A DNA stretch of 64,000 nt from JANOZM01 sp031429355 (GCA_031429355.1 JANOZM010000016.1:496001-560000), one strand, 5' to 3'; positions 1 through 10,000 are shown, counted from the first letter of the stretch. Notes: generated from the letters alone by a model not told the origin. A program made the numbers and translations.

Positions 1-519
1 GGCGAACGCCTAGCGGGCTCATTTGCTGCGTGCATTGCTCTAGTCAATTTATTGAGCCCTATATTCACTGGCCTTAGCAACTATTATCGGCCGAAGTTTA
101 TGGCAGTTACCGCGAAAGGTTCAAACGTGCCTCTAAGCCGATACGTATGGCAGCGCGTTCCGTTTTTTTTGTTTCCAGCAGTAGTCCTTGCAGTCATTCT
201 TAGCGTTTTCGGCGAAAGAGTACTCGGTGAACTTTATGGACCTAGTTTTGTCGCCGCTGCTCCTGCATTACGGTGGCTGGCGTTGGGCACCATTGCGGTA
301 GCGTTAGCAGGCCCAGTTCAATTGGGTTTGTTGGCTTTAAGCCAAACGCAAAGCAATTTGCAGTACCACGGCATCATACTTTTTGTACTCGCCCTTGGCG
401 CAACGTTTACAGCAATGGAACCAAACCTTCTTCAATTGGGTGCGATCTATTGGTTATCCAATTGCCTAGGCGCAATTGTGCTAGTTTGGATATTTATGAA
501 CAACAAAAAACGCGCATAA
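1..519 (+). CDS. Flippase-like polysaccharide/lipopolysaccharide export membrane protein, C-terminal part
   Basis: The reading frame is open from the first base of the window to the TAA at 517-519, so the gene starts upstream of the window and only its C-terminal 172 codons are visible. The visible part has several hydrophobic segments separated by short basic loops, including the patterns VVLAVILSVFGERVLGELYG and AALRWLALGTIAVALAGPVQLG. This arrangement is typical of the late transmembrane helices of Wzx/MATE-like oligosaccharide flippases, which move lipid-linked sugars across the inner membrane. No other polysaccharide gene lies to the right, so any such cluster must be on the left. Family assignment rests on the fragment only and is moderate; a generic multispanning transporter is the alternative. 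Confidence 0.6.
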   Translation, partial: GERLAGSFAACIALVNLLSPIFTGLSNYYRPKFMAVTAKGSNVPLSRYVWQRVPFFLFPAVVLAVILSVFGERVLGELYGPSFVAAAPALRWLALGTIAVALAGPVQLGLLALSQTQSNLQYHGIILFVLALGATFTAMEPNLLQLGAIYWLSNCLGAIVLVWIFMNNKKRA

Positions 520-555
520 ATTTGGTTGTTGTAAAAACTGTGGGTTACTCCGCTC

Positions 556-1629
556 TTAATTCTGTCTAGGCGCATCCCGCAACACTTGCTCAAGCTCCTT
601 TTTCCAAAACTTAGCTTGCGCCGTAGTGCCATGGCCGGCTGTGTTTTCACTAGCGGGTACGAGAAACAATTTTGCATTTTTAATGCGCTTTAATTCGCGT
701 TCCATCAAACCCAACGACGTTGGATTGCGCTCGTCGTCAGCCGAGTTGATCGCAAATACCGTTGCTGTTATTTTTTCAAGATGGGGTGACGGGTTGTAGT
801 CGCGCGATGAGTCCCATTGATACAGCACATCGTTTGCATCTAATGTGAAAGGCGCAGCCATTCTTTGGTTTAAAACAGCATCGGCTTGTGCTCGGGTTGG
901 CGCAGCTTTGTATAGACCTTGGTCGCCACCGTTGGTTGCCAAAGCGTAAAACACCGAGGCCGTTTGGGCGCTCTTTGGTTGCTTTGTGTAGTTGCCTTGC
1001 GCCCATTCTGGGTCGTTACGAATTGAATCAATAATTAAGCGGCGCATCATCCAATTGCGGCTCGACATTTCACTTGGCATTGATGCCATAGGCGCAGCAA
1101 TATCCATCATTTTGGGATGCTTATGCGCCCATATCCACGTTTGCATTCCGCCCATCGAGTTGCCAATCACCAAGCGCAGTCGTTTGATACCCAAATGCTC
1201 GGCAATAAGCCGATGCTGCGCTTCCACTGTGTCTTCGTAGTTGTACTTGGGAAATTGCGTTTTTAGTCCATCCGAAGGTTTGCTCGATTTACCAGTGCCA
1301 ATTGAATCAGGGATCACAATAAAGTAGCGAGTCGCATCTAGCGGTTGCCCTGCCCCAAACAATTCACCGCCAAAGCTTTGTGCAGTCATATTTGCGGCCG
1401 AACCTGTTGTGCCATGCAAAACCAAAACCGCTTCATTTTTCGGATCACCGATGGTGACGTAGTGTATTTTCAACTCAGCCAGCGTTTCACCGCTATGAAA
1501 TTTGAAATTTTTAATTGTAAAAACACTTGGCGAAGGCGCAGGAAACTCGGCTGCTTGCAACACACCAAAAGCGGTAACAATAGTGGCTGTCAAAACACCA
1601 GCAACTAGGCGAAATAGATTTGTTTTCAT
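556..1629 (-). CDS. Exported alpha/beta hydrolase of the MetX (homoserine acetyltransferase-like) family
   Basis: The 357-residue product begins with a signal peptide (basic MKTNLFR, hydrophobic stretch, AQ/AA cleavage region near residue 27), so it is probably periplasmic. The fold is alpha/beta hydrolase: oxyanion region LVLHGTTG near residue 70, nucleophile elbow GNSMGG with Ser158, an acidic pair in NSADDERNP near 298 and His333 in AGHGTT. The overall layout (long IPDSIGTGKSSKPSDG segment, WIWAHKHPKMM after the elbow) matches the homoserine O-acetyltransferase/MetX superfamily. A signal peptide is not expected for a true cytoplasmic MetX, so I read this as an exported esterase or hydrolase relative rather than a methionine biosynthesis enzyme. 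It is monocistronic and divergent from the aldolase gene. Confidence 0.75.
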   Translation of the reverse strand: MKTNLFRLVAGVLTATIVTAFGVLQAAEFPAPSPSVFTIKNFKFHSGETLAELKIHYVTIGDPKNEAVLVLHGTTGSAANMTAQSFGGELFGAGQPLDATRYFIVIPDSIGTGKSSKPSDGLKTQFPKYNYEDTVEAQHRLIAEHLGIKRLRLVIGNSMGGMQTWIWAHKHPKMMDIAAPMASMPSEMSSRNWMMRRLIIDSIRNDPEWAQGNYTKQPKSAQTASVFYALATNGGDQGLYKAAPTRAQADAVLNQRMAAPFTLDANDVLYQWDSSRDYNPSPHLEKITATVFAINSADDERNPTSLGLMERELKRIKNAKLFLVPASENTAGHGTTAQAKFWKKELEQVLRDAPRQN

Positions 1630-1890
1630 GGTCGCTTCTGGGGGAGTAAAAGGTATTAGGCAGTGTAATCGAGAAAAAATTTCATCAGCGCCCGTCTATC
1701 ACGCTGACTTGCTGGTTCGATCCCATCTACTAGAATTAGCGTATTAGGTTTTATAAAACCACGATTGGCTAAAGCCAAATGCAATAAAACTACGCCGCTA
1801 ACTAGACCTTTTTGTCCAACTGTTGCGCTAAAATTAAAAATTGGAAACGCTAAAAAACGTCTCAAAAATTTTCAAAAAAAGGATATCGCC

Positions 1891-2703
1891 ATGTTCGACC
1901 CGAGTACCCGCGAATCGATTTATCAGCCCGAGCAAGGCGGGCTAAAGTTCCCTGTCATACAGACCCTCACCTCGCATGCTGCCGAGCGACGCCACCGCCA
2001 AGAAAGACTGGTTGCTGCCTGCCGCGCCTTTGCGCTGCATGGCCTAGATTACGGATTTGCAGGACACCTCACAGTACGCGACCCGGAACGGCCCCATTTG
2101 TATTGGACTAACCCAATGGCTGTTCACTTCTCGCAAGTAAAGTGCTCGAACTTAATCCTCGCGGATCACAATGGGCAAGTTGTTGAAGGCGAATACGCCA
2201 TCAATCGCGCCGGCTTTGTACTCCATGCAGCTGTTCACGAGTTTCATCCCGATATCGTCGCTATGTGCCATGCACATACAACATACGGCGTCGCCTACGC
2301 TTCGCTTGGTCGGTTATTGCCACCAATTACACAAGATGCGGCCTGCTTTTTTGAAGACCATGTAGTGATTGCGGACGAAGGTGGAAAAGTGACCGTTGAA
2401 GTCGATGCGGGTCACAAAGTTGCTTTGGCATTTAAAGGTGTAAAAGCAGCCATTCACCAAAATCACGGATTGCTCACTGCTAGCCGCCATAGCATTGAGG
2501 CCGCTGCGTTTTGGTTTATTGCCCTAGAACGTTGCTGCCATCAGCAGCTGATGATCGATGCATCGGGGCACCCAGCAAAGCTCGTCTCACCGGAGAGCGC
2601 ACGTTACAGCCGGGAGCATGTTGGCAGTGAATACATTGGATGGCTACATTTTCAACCGATCTGGGAGCAGCTGCTAAAAACACAGCCCGATATGTTGGAG
2701 TAA
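1891..2703 (+). CDS. Class II aldolase/adducin family protein
   Basis: The chosen ATG at 1891 follows AAGGA at 1879-1883 and gives 270 residues. An upstream in-frame start at 1765 would add 42 basic, non-conserved residues and no ribosome site, so it is rejected. Metal ligands of the class II aldolase fold are visible: the HAHTTYG motif near residue 128 and HQNHGLLT near 194. The segment ACRAFALHGLDYGFAGHLTVRDPERPHLYWTNP is the usual N-terminal motif of the family, whose members retro-aldol or decarboxylate small sugar phosphates or hydroxy acids with Zn or Mn. This subgroup is common in Burkholderiales, but its substrate is generally unknown. No kinase or isomerase partner is adjacent. Confidence 0.85.
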   Translation: MFDPSTRESIYQPEQGGLKFPVIQTLTSHAAERRHRQERLVAACRAFALHGLDYGFAGHLTVRDPERPHLYWTNPMAVHFSQVKCSNLILADHNGQVVEGEYAINRAGFVLHAAVHEFHPDIVAMCHAHTTYGVAYASLGRLLPPITQDAACFFEDHVVIADEGGKVTVEVDAGHKVALAFKGVKAAIHQNHGLLTASRHSIEAAAFWFIALERCCHQQLMIDASGHPAKLVSPESARYSREHVGSEYIGWLHFQPIWEQLLKTQPDMLE

Positions 2704-2739
2704 TTAGGAGGGCGTTCGCGTAACAAATCTGTAGCACTT

Positions 2740-2763
2740 GATCGAAATAATCTAGTTTCGATC
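2740..2763 (+). promoter_or_regulatory. Inverted repeat just upstream of the MliC-like gene
   Basis: The arms GATCGAAA (2740-2747) and TTTCGATC (2756-2763) form a perfect 8-bp inverted repeat with an 8-base centre. It ends two bases before the AAGGAG ribosome site at 2765-2770. There is no T-run, so it is not a good terminator for the aldolase gene. It could be an operator or an mRNA hairpin that affects translation of the lipoprotein gene. Function is inferred only. Confidence 0.4.
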
Positions 2764-2776
2764 TAAGGAGATTTTC

Positions 2777-3091
2777 GTGCGAATGAACTACGGTGTTTTA
2801 CTAGTTGTTGCCTCTGTTGCGTTGTCGGGATGTGCGGTGTCGTCAGCACCAATGGGCATGAAGGCTGATGAATTTGTTTCTTACACTTGTGCTACAGGCC
2901 GGAGTTTCAAAGCTAGATTTAATGTCGATACGAAATCCGTTCGCGTGCGAGCTCTGCATTCAGCGGTCGAATTACAACCAGTAGCTGAAGGCAAGTTTGC
3001 TGCTGACGAATATACGCTGGATACAACCACGGCCGGCGGCGCTACCTTGATGTACCAAGGCAAACCAGAAGCCGCACAGTGTAAGGTTTGA
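2777..3091 (+). CDS. MliC-like C-type lysozyme inhibitor lipoprotein
   Basis: The GTG start at 2777 lies six bases after AAGGAG; an ATG two codons later is less well spaced. The 104-residue product has a lipoprotein signal with lipobox VALSGC, so Cys19 would be lipidated after cleavage. The rest is a single small domain with YTCATGRSF near residue 35, a VELQPV strand and a final Cys at QCKV. That is the pattern of the MliC/PliC family, outer-membrane or periplasmic proteins that block animal and phage C-type lysozymes. It is monocistronic and convergent with sppA. Sequence similarity in this family is low, so I hold the specific role at moderate confidence. Confidence 0.65.
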   Translation: MRMNYGVLLVVASVALSGCAVSSAPMGMKADEFVSYTCATGRSFKARFNVDTKSVRVRALHSAVELQPVAEGKFAADEYTLDTTTAGGATLMYQGKPEAAQCKV

Positions 3092-3119
3092 TAAATACTT
3101 TTCAATCTGAAAAGCTAGA

Positions 3120-3154
3120 AACTTCGGCGGAATAATCAGTTGTCCGCCGAAGTT
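3120..3154. terminator. Inverted repeat between convergent genes, possible bidirectional terminator
   Basis: Arms AACTTCGGCGG (3120-3130) and CCGCCGAAGTT (3144-3154) are an 11-bp perfect inverted repeat around a 13-base loop. It lies between the stop of the MliC-like gene (3091) and the stop of sppA (3171), where both transcripts would need to end. Neither side has a long T-run; the minus-strand side continues TTTCTAGCTTTT, which is only mildly T-rich. Confidence 0.5.
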
Positions 3155-3170
3155 CTCAATACAAAAACCA

Positions 3171-4121
3171 TCACCGAATCCCCTGCCCCCCATTAGCCCC
3201 AAACAACACCCCCCCCAAGCTAACCCCAACACTAGCTCCAATGCGTTTAGCCAATCTATCGGCGATGCCTTCTTCAACCGTGTAATCAATCATTTCTTCG
3301 GCCTTAACCACATCACGCGCGATCGAGCTTGGGCTACGTAGCTCATCAACCAAACCCAATTGCACAGCGCGCGCGCCGGACCAAATAAGGCCCGAGAATA
3401 TTTCTGGGTTGGGTTTTAGTGCTGCGCCTCGGCCATCTTTAACCGCTTTAATAAACTGTTGATGTACTTCATCCAACATAGTTTTAAAGTGCGCTTTGTG
3501 GGCTTCGTTTTGTGGGGTGAATGGGTCCATCATGGCTTTGTTGTCGCCAGCGGTTAACAAGCGGCGCTCGACACCTAATTTTTCCATTAAGCCTGTGACA
3601 CCAAAGCCGTCCATACGCACACCGATCGAACCTACTAGGCTTGCTTGATCCGCGTAAATTTTGTCGGCCGCAGCTGCAACGTAGTAGCCGCCTGACGCAC
3701 ACAAATCGCCAATCGATGCATATACCGGTTTGTCTGGGTACTTAACCCGTAAGCGTTTAATTTCGTTGTAGATTAAACCTGATTGCACGGGGCTGCCACC
3801 GGGGCTTTCGATCGCTAATAAAATGGCTTTGCTGCCGCTGGCTTCAAATGCCGAACGCAAGGCCGTATTAATTCGCTCAGCAGACGCTTGTCCTTCAGAT
3901 TCAATAACGCCTTTAATCGTTACTACGGCTGTATGCCCAGTACCTACCGTGCTTTGTTTGCCGCCCATTTTGTGATCGGCGATAAACAATTTAAACAAGA
4001 TAAAGCAAGTAATTGCTAGCCAAGCCAATTTGAAAAGAATATTCCAACGGCGACGCGCTTTTTGTTCATTGATGTTGGCAAAAGCTAATTTTTCTACAAT
4101 ATTTTGATTTGCGTCACTCAT
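3171..4121 (-). CDS. sppA: Signal peptide peptidase SppA, S49 family
   Basis: The 316-residue protein has one N-terminal transmembrane segment (about residues 29-46) that would anchor a periplasmic S49 serine protease. The Ser/Lys dyad is recognisable: Ser143 in ASGGYY and Lys195 in AGDNKAMMDPF, a separation of 52 residues as in short bacterial SppA proteins. The GSIGVRMDGFG motif between them is also typical. The family degrades cleaved signal peptides in the inner membrane. It is the short single-domain form, about half the length of E. coli SppA. It is the last gene of the rluC-gph-Rieske-sppA run, nine bases after the Rieske gene. The C-terminal tail is Gly-rich. Confidence 0.92.
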   Translation of the reverse strand: MSDANQNIVEKLAFANINEQKARRRWNILFKLAWLAITCFILFKLFIADHKMGGKQSTVGTGHTAVVTIKGVIESEGQASAERINTALRSAFEASGSKAILLAIESPGGSPVQSGLIYNEIKRLRVKYPDKPVYASIGDLCASGGYYVAAAADKIYADQASLVGSIGVRMDGFGVTGLMEKLGVERRLLTAGDNKAMMDPFTPQNEAHKAHFKTMLDEVHQQFIKAVKDGRGAALKPNPEIFSGLIWSGARAVQLGLVDELRSPSSIARDVVKAEEMIDYTVEEGIADRLAKRIGASVGVSLGGVLFGANGGQGIR

Positions 4122-4130
4122 ACGAGCTTT

Positions 4131-4487
4131 CTATTTAAAAACGGCAGAGAACAACACTTTGCCGTCGGTTTCTTCAATATTTAATGCGCTTAACCCTTGT
4201 CCGCGGCACGGACCGCCAACGCAACGACCATCTTCGGCACTGTACATTGCGCCGTGCGTGGCACAAACAATATACAGGCCACTATCTTCAAAAAACTGAC
4301 CCTCGGGCCAGTCCATTTCGACGGGTACGTGGCTGCAACGATTTAAGTACGCTTTGACTTTGCCCTCAATACGAATTGCAAACGCCGGCAGTTCACCATC
4401 GTTTGGGGTTTTTACAAAAAAGCGCACACCCTTGCCACCTTCATCAAGGGCTTGGCTTTCGCAAACCTGAATTTTTTCTTCGCTCAT
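4131..4487 (-). CDS. Rieske [2Fe-2S] domain protein
   Basis: This 118-residue protein is a lone Rieske domain. The two cluster-binding motifs are C-S-H (RCSHVPVEMDW) and C-A-T-H (IVCATHGAMYS), followed by the GRCVGGPCRGQGL loop. It resembles the ferredoxin-like components of dioxygenases or NirD-like proteins, but no oxygenase is nearby. Its ATG shares one base with the stop of gph (TAATG), so translation is probably coupled. Its place in the rluC-gph-Rieske-sppA order is shared with many Burkholderiales, but the electron-transfer partner is unknown. Confidence 0.88.
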   Translation of the reverse strand: MSEEKIQVCESQALDEGGKGVRFFVKTPNDGELPAFAIRIEGKVKAYLNRCSHVPVEMDWPEGQFFEDSGLYIVCATHGAMYSAEDGRCVGGPCRGQGLSALNIEETDGKVLFSAVFK

Positions 4488-5143
4488 TACACGACCAGCA
4501 GAGCGCGTAGTTCGGGTACGGTTAGGACTACGGCGCGGCTTGGTGCGGCCCCTAAATTACTCGGATCGTGTGCGCCATAGCCAACACCCATAAACGCAGC
4601 ACCTGCATTACGCGCAAGGTCTAAGTCATGCGTGGTGTCGCCAATCATCAACATTTTGTCAGTCGACACATCAAGCTCTTGCCCAAGATCGCGCAACATC
4701 CAAGGATGGGGTTTGGGCTCGCCTTCGTCGGCACAACGAGTCGCTTCAAACAGCGGCTTTAAACCCGACCCATCGAAGGCGCGTTCCAAACCAATACGAG
4801 ACTTTCCGGTAGCTATCGCCAACCGCTTGCCTTGCTTCGACATGGTTTGCAATAACTCAGGAATGCCTTCAAACAAGGTTAACTCGTGATCGCGGCCCAA
4901 ATAGTGGTGCCGGTAACGTTCCACAATTTTAGGTACTAGTTCGGGCGTCACTTCGGGCACTGCGTAGCGCAAAGCATCTTGCAACCCCAAACCAATTACG
5001 TGGGCGGCGCGTTCGCGGCTGGGCATTGGCAAGCCCAAATCGACGGCGGCTTTTTGAATGGATTCGACAATGATGGCAGTGGAATCAAATAGGGTGCCAT
5101 CCCAATCGAATACGAAAAGTTCTATATCTGTAATTAAGCTCAT
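4487..5143 (-). CDS. HAD-family hydrolase, phosphoglycolate phosphatase-like
   Basis: The 218-residue protein opens with HAD motif I FVFDWDGTLFDST (nucleophile Asp13, acid Asp15), has motif II-like AIATGKSRIGLERAF, and ends with LMIGDTTHDLDLARNAGAAFMGVGYG (motifs III/IV). Together with the helical cap after motif I this fits the Gph/PGP group, which removes phosphate from 2-phosphoglycolate or similar small metabolites. The start ATG overlaps the rluC stop by four bases (ATGA). Other HAD substrates cannot be excluded from sequence alone. Confidence 0.85.
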   Translation of the reverse strand: MSLITDIELFVFDWDGTLFDSTAIIVESIQKAAVDLGLPMPSRERAAHVIGLGLQDALRYAVPEVTPELVPKIVERYRHHYLGRDHELTLFEGIPELLQTMSKQGKRLAIATGKSRIGLERAFDGSGLKPLFEATRCADEGEPKPHPWMLRDLGQELDVSTDKMLMIGDTTHDLDLARNAGAAFMGVGYGAHDPSNLGAAPSRAVVLTVPELRALLVV

Positions 5144-6393
5144 GTGGAAGGAGGATTATTAGTGGAAGTGTTTTTAGCAAGCTCAGCGGGCTTGGTAGCC
5201 GATGATAATTCGGATGTTACAAAGTCATTTTTTGCAGCTTCGGGCCATTTTCCGGCAAAAGCTTCAAAGCTCTTTGGGAACGGACTTTCAAGTAAAGTAT
5301 CAAGGTTTTCACGCGACTTGAACCCAAACATAAAAGCGTGTAAAAACATACGCTTATGACTATATTTCTCAAGTGCTTTGTTAAGTGTAAAATCACCATA
5401 CTTAGGGTCGCCAGCAATCGGAAAACCACTGCTGGCCATATGCACACGTATTTGATGCGTACGGCCGGTTTCTAATGTTGCTTCTATTAAAGTAAACGAA
5501 CCCAAAGCATGCTGCCAGCGCTTTAAGCCACGCACGACCGTAGCGGCTTCAATACCCGTTTTGTCTACAATGACGTGGCGTTCGCCGCGAGCGTCAGTGG
5601 TTTTTAACAAGGGAAAATCAATACGTTTGGACCGCAATGGGTACGAACCCACCACGATGGCGTAATACTTTTTAATGGTCGAATGTTCGCGCAACTGGTC
5701 GTGCAAATGCACTAAAGCAGCCCGTCGCTTGGCGATCAACAACAAACCCGAAGTCTCGCGATCAATGCGATGAACCAATTCTAAAAACTTAGCCTGCGGC
5801 CGCGTGGCACGCATTCGTTCAATTACACCGTGACTCACACCACTGCCGCCGTGCACTGCCATGCCCACCGGCTTATCAACGACCACAATGTCGTCGTTTT
5901 CAAAAACAATTGGAAGCTGCCCAGTAACTAAAGGAGGCGCATGCGAAAGCTCGGTTTGGGCAACCCGTACCGGCGGCACGCGCACTATTTGGCCTATAAC
6001 CAAGCGGTGCTCGACAGAAACGCGTCCTTTATCAACCCTGACTTCGCCTTCGCGAACCATGCGGTAAATTCGACTTTTGGGAACACCCTTTAACAAAGTG
6101 AGTAAAAAATTGTCTAGGCGCTGGCCTTCATTGGCTTCATCTACAGTTAGCCAACGAACCTTCGGTGCGGTTTGCTCAGGGGATGATGACGGCGTCTGAG
6201 GTGTTGGCTCAACGCTAGCCGGAGATCGCAAATTTACTTGCTTTGCGGGGGGTAAATTTGAAGCGATTTGAGCAGATTGAGTACCCAATCGCACCGCCGA
6301 AGCACGATTGCTGACCGATTGGCCCATCATTGGTCGTGCTTTTGGCACAGAATCCTTGGATGTTGCTTGAGGTTTTGCACGTAAGTTATTCAT
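5140..6393 (-). CDS. rluC: 23S rRNA pseudouridine synthase RluC-type
   Basis: The ATG at 6393 gives 417 residues; a start at 6564 would add 57 residues that look non-coding and would sit deep in the leader shared with rne. Residues about 1-80 are a low-complexity, Pro/Ser/Gln-rich extension. An S4 RNA-binding domain follows (EGQRLDNFLLTLLKGVPKSRIYRMVREGEVRVDKGR), then the RluA-family catalytic domain with the HRIDRETSGLLLIAKRR motif holding the catalytic Asp. RluC makes pseudouridines 955, 2504 and 2580 in 23S rRNA (E. coli numbering). It is divergent from rne, as in E. coli and most Burkholderiales. The N-terminal extension is longer than in E. coli RluC. Confidence 0.9.
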   Translation of the reverse strand: MNNLRAKPQATSKDSVPKARPMMGQSVSNRASAVRLGTQSAQIASNLPPAKQVNLRSPASVEPTPQTPSSSPEQTAPKVRWLTVDEANEGQRLDNFLLTLLKGVPKSRIYRMVREGEVRVDKGRVSVEHRLVIGQIVRVPPVRVAQTELSHAPPLVTGQLPIVFENDDIVVVDKPVGMAVHGGSGVSHGVIERMRATRPQAKFLELVHRIDRETSGLLLIAKRRAALVHLHDQLREHSTIKKYYAIVVGSYPLRSKRIDFPLLKTTDARGERHVIVDKTGIEAATVVRGLKRWQHALGSFTLIEATLETGRTHQIRVHMASSGFPIAGDPKYGDFTLNKALEKYSHKRMFLHAFMFGFKSRENLDTLLESPFPKSFEAFAGKWPEAAKNDFVTSELSSATKPAELAKNTSTNNPPST

Positions 6394-7059
6394 CCTGCTA
6401 TACTTTACAACGTCAAGGGTCAAACATGGCGCGGCATTTTGTTTAGAGTATTTTAATTCGATACTCCCATTAACAACTAAAAATGCCCGGCCGGAAGCGC
6501 CCTGCTGACGATAACCCGATGCGGTATAGGTTGTAGCACGCGGGCAAAAGACTGTTTTAAACACTCGTTTTGCTTTGCTAGAGCCAACTTATACGACGCG
6601 GGGAAACGAAATTAAGTGAATACCGCTCTGTAGCCGTGAACCTGTGCTGCAGTGATTTAAAGACAATCGAATAACAACCGAGGTCCAATCTAACTAAATA
6701 GTCATCCGTTCTCGAACCCTAATGTCAATGTTTACCGTTTTTCTAACTTTGCATTAAGAGCGCCATTAAACCCGAATTATTTAAAACTCAAGCCGTACAT
6801 TTCGCGCCAGATTTGGTTTAGCTAAATCCTGTAAATCTGCTAACGCAGTTAAAGCCGAAATAATCCGTTGTAAGCAGCCAGAACCGTTTCTGTTTTGCTT
6901 TAAAGTTTTTAGTTCTAGTTGTTTTGTTGGCACTCATCGATTCAACGCGCAGTCTGTTTAGTACAGCGCAATCCAGTGTTTTACTGGGTTCATTTAAGTT
7001 TCGCTCCTACCGTGTCGCGAGCACTACGCTGCTTGCCGTCCATGTGTATTGGAGTCTGC
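6394..7059. promoter_or_regulatory. Long divergent rluC/rne intergenic region and presumed rne leader
   Basis: About 670 bases separate the chosen rluC and rne starts, the longest gap in the window. I see no credible open reading frame or tRNA here. In E. coli the rne mRNA has a long 5' leader through which RNase E represses its own synthesis, and rluC is divergent in the same way. The conserved arrangement suggests the same here, but I could not fix promoters with confidence. Confidence 0.5.
6809..6838 (+). promoter_or_regulatory. Imperfect hairpin in the rne leader
   Basis: Outer arms AGATTT (6809-6814) and AAATCT (6833-6838) enclose the perfect 10-base palindrome TTTAGCTAAA (6817-6826), with GG and CC flanking it. 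As RNA this could fold as one interrupted stem-loop. Its place in the presumed rne leader makes it a candidate for feedback recognition by RNase E, but that is inference. Confidence 0.3.
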
Positions 7060-10000
7060 ATGAAACGCATGCTATTTAACGCAACCCACTCGGAAGAGTT
7101 GCGCGTTGCAATTGTCGATGGTCAACGACTAATCGATATCGATATTGAATCTGCCGGTCGCGAAAACCGCAAAAGCAATATTTACCAGGGTGTTGTTACC
7201 CGCGTCGAGCCCGGTTTAGAGGCTTGTTTTGTAAGCTACGGCGAAGAACGCCACGGCTTTTTACCCTTCAAAGAAATTTCACGCCAATACTTTAAACAAG
7301 GTGTTGATGTTGGTCGCGCCCGTATTCAAGACGTTATTTCCGAAGGCCAAACGATGTTGGTCCAAGTGGATAAAGAAGAGCGTGGCAACAAAGGCGCCGC
7401 TTTAACCACCTTCGTTTCGTTGGCTGGTCGTTACCTTGTTTTGATGCCCAACAACCCGCGTGGTGGTGGTGTATCGCGTCGCGTCGAAGGCGAGGATCGC
7501 CAAGAACTGCGCGAAACGATGGACAAGCTCGAAGTACCTGGCGGCATGAGCATGATTGCTCGCACGGCCGGTATTGGCCGTAGCGCCGAAGAATTGCAGT
7601 GGGATTTAAACTACTTGCTGCAACTTTGGACCGCGATTGATGGTGCCAAAGGTGGAGAAGGTGCTTACCTAATTTACGCTGAATCAAGCTTAGTTATTCG
7701 TGCAATCCGCGATTACTTTACGGCTGATATCGGCGAAATCTTAATTGATACCGAAGAAATCTACGAGCAAGCGCGTCAGTTTATGGGGCACGTAATGCCC
7801 GCTAACGTTAGCCGCGTTAAGCGCTATCGTGACGACACGCCATTGTTCTCGCGCTTCCAAATTGAGAGCCAAATTGAAACCGCGCATTCGCGCGTAGTGC
7901 AATTACCTTCCGGTGGTTCGATTGTTATTGACCATACCGAAGCCTTGGTCGCTATTGACGTTAACTCGGCCCGCTCGACTAAGGGTGCCGATATTGAAGA
8001 AACCGCGTTTCGTACCAACTGCGAAGCTGCTGAAGAAGCGGCTCGCCAAATGCGTTTGCGTGACTTAGGTGGCTTAATTGTTATCGATTTTATCGATATG
8101 GAAGCCAGCAAAAACCAACGCGAAGTCGAATCACGTATTCGTGATTCATTGCATTACGACCGCGCTCGCGTTCAGTACGGCAAAATCTCCAAATTTGGCT
8201 TGCTAGAGTTATCGCGTCAGCGTCTACGCCCTGCCCTAAACGAAGGCTCGCATTTGCCGTGCCCACGTTGCGGCGGCACCGGTGTAATTCGCGATATCGA
8301 ATCGACCGCGTTGCATGTTTTGCGTCAGATTCAAGATGAGTCGATGAAAGAAAACAGTGCTTCTTTGTATATACAAGTACCGGTTGATGTTGCAACCTAT
8401 TTGCTAAACGAAAAGCGCGCTGAAATTACTAAATTGGAAGCACGTAGCAAAGTTGAAGTCGTGCTAATTCCAAATCGTCATTTAGAAACGCCGCACTACA
8501 AGCTAGAGCGTTTGAAGCACGACGATGATCGTTTAGCGAGCTACCGAGCAACCTACACATTGGCCGAAAGCCCCGATGAAGACGACAGCTATTTAGCGCG
8601 TCGCCTAGAGCCACAGCCCGTGCGTCAAGCAGCAATGGTTAAAGGAATTACACCTTCGCAGCCAGCACCTTTGCCGGTCGAAGTCGTTGCGCCACCAGCA
8701 CCAATGCCAGTAGCACAAGCCGTTGCAGCAGCACCTAGTGCCGCTGCAGTAGAAGCCCGCGAAGGTTTCTTTGGTCGCTTACTGAATATGTTTAAGTCTA
8801 AACCTGCGGAACCGGTTGCTTCGGTTGCTAGTGCAACCACTACTGAAGTAAAGCCGCGCGAAGCACGCGAAGGTCGTCCTGCACGCGAAGGATCTGCTGG
8901 ACGTGAAAACGGCCGCAATCGTAACAGCCGCAATAGTCGTGATCGTAACGAGCGTGGTGAGCGCCCAGAGAAAGCCGAACGTGGCGAGAAGATCGAGCGC
9001 GCGGATCGTCCTGAAGGCGAGCCAAGCAATCGCAACGACCGCAATAAAAATCGCAACAAGGCCGAAGGTCGTGGCGAGCCGCGGACTAACGATAAGCAGC
9101 TAAACGATGCCAAGGCAGTTGAGGGCAAAGTGGTCGACGCTAAAGCATTGGATGCCAACCAAAATGAAGGTGCAGAAACAGGTAAAGCTGAAGGCAACCA
9201 ACGTGGAGGACGTGGTCGAAATGATCGCAACCGTCAACGTGGTGAGCGTGGCGAACGCAATGCTAATGGTGCTGAAGGTAAAACCATTGATGCAACAGAC
9301 AACGGCGATGCTTCGGCTGATGCGGTTTCTTTAAGCCAAACTAATTTGGACTTTGGTTCGAATCAGGCGGGTACGACGCAAGCAGGTTTAACCCAGGCAA
9401 ATGCATCGGCTAATGGTGCGGAGCAAGACGGCGATCAAAATGCTGATTCGGCACGTGGTGACGGAACCGAGCGTGGTGAACGCGGTCGTGGCCGCAATCG
9501 TCGTGGCCGTGGTCGTGGTGATCGCGCAGATCGCCCCGCGCGTAATGCTAATGAAGCCCAAGGCAATGATGAATCGCCTGAAGGTAAATTTACCAGTACC
9601 GATACGCTGCTAGCCGCCACTGCTGCCGCTGCAACGGCCGGTGCCGCGATTGCAACAAGCACCGCTAGTAATGCGGTTCAAGCGGCTCCGGTTGCTAATT
9701 CAGATATGCAAAATGCAGCGCCAGTTACATCGGCCCCAGCGTTTGTTGCAACGCCTGTTGCTGCCCCAGTTGCTTCGGTGCCAACATCAGTTGCCGCACC
9801 GGTGGCACCGGTAGCGATTGCTCAAGCGCCAGTTGTTGCTGCAGCTGTAGTTAACGCTTCGGTATCAGCCCCAGTTGCTGCAGCGCCAGTGGTTAGCGCT
9901 CCGGTAGCAGCGCCAATTGCAGTTGCGCCAGCACCGGCTCCTGTTGTTGCAAGACCAGCAGCTCTTGCACCAACCCCGGCTAACTTGGACAACGTTGTTC

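Noticed and set aside
6919..7059. 47-residue N-terminal extension of RNase E
   Set aside because: RNase E begins MKRMLxNAT; GGAG precedes the ATG at 7060, and the upstream residues have unrelated Cys/Trp-rich composition.
8625..9230. 201-codon minus-strand open frame rich in Arg, Ser and Leu
   Set aside because: It is antisense to the Arg/Ala-rich disordered tail of RNase E; composition follows from the rne codons and there is no ribosome site.
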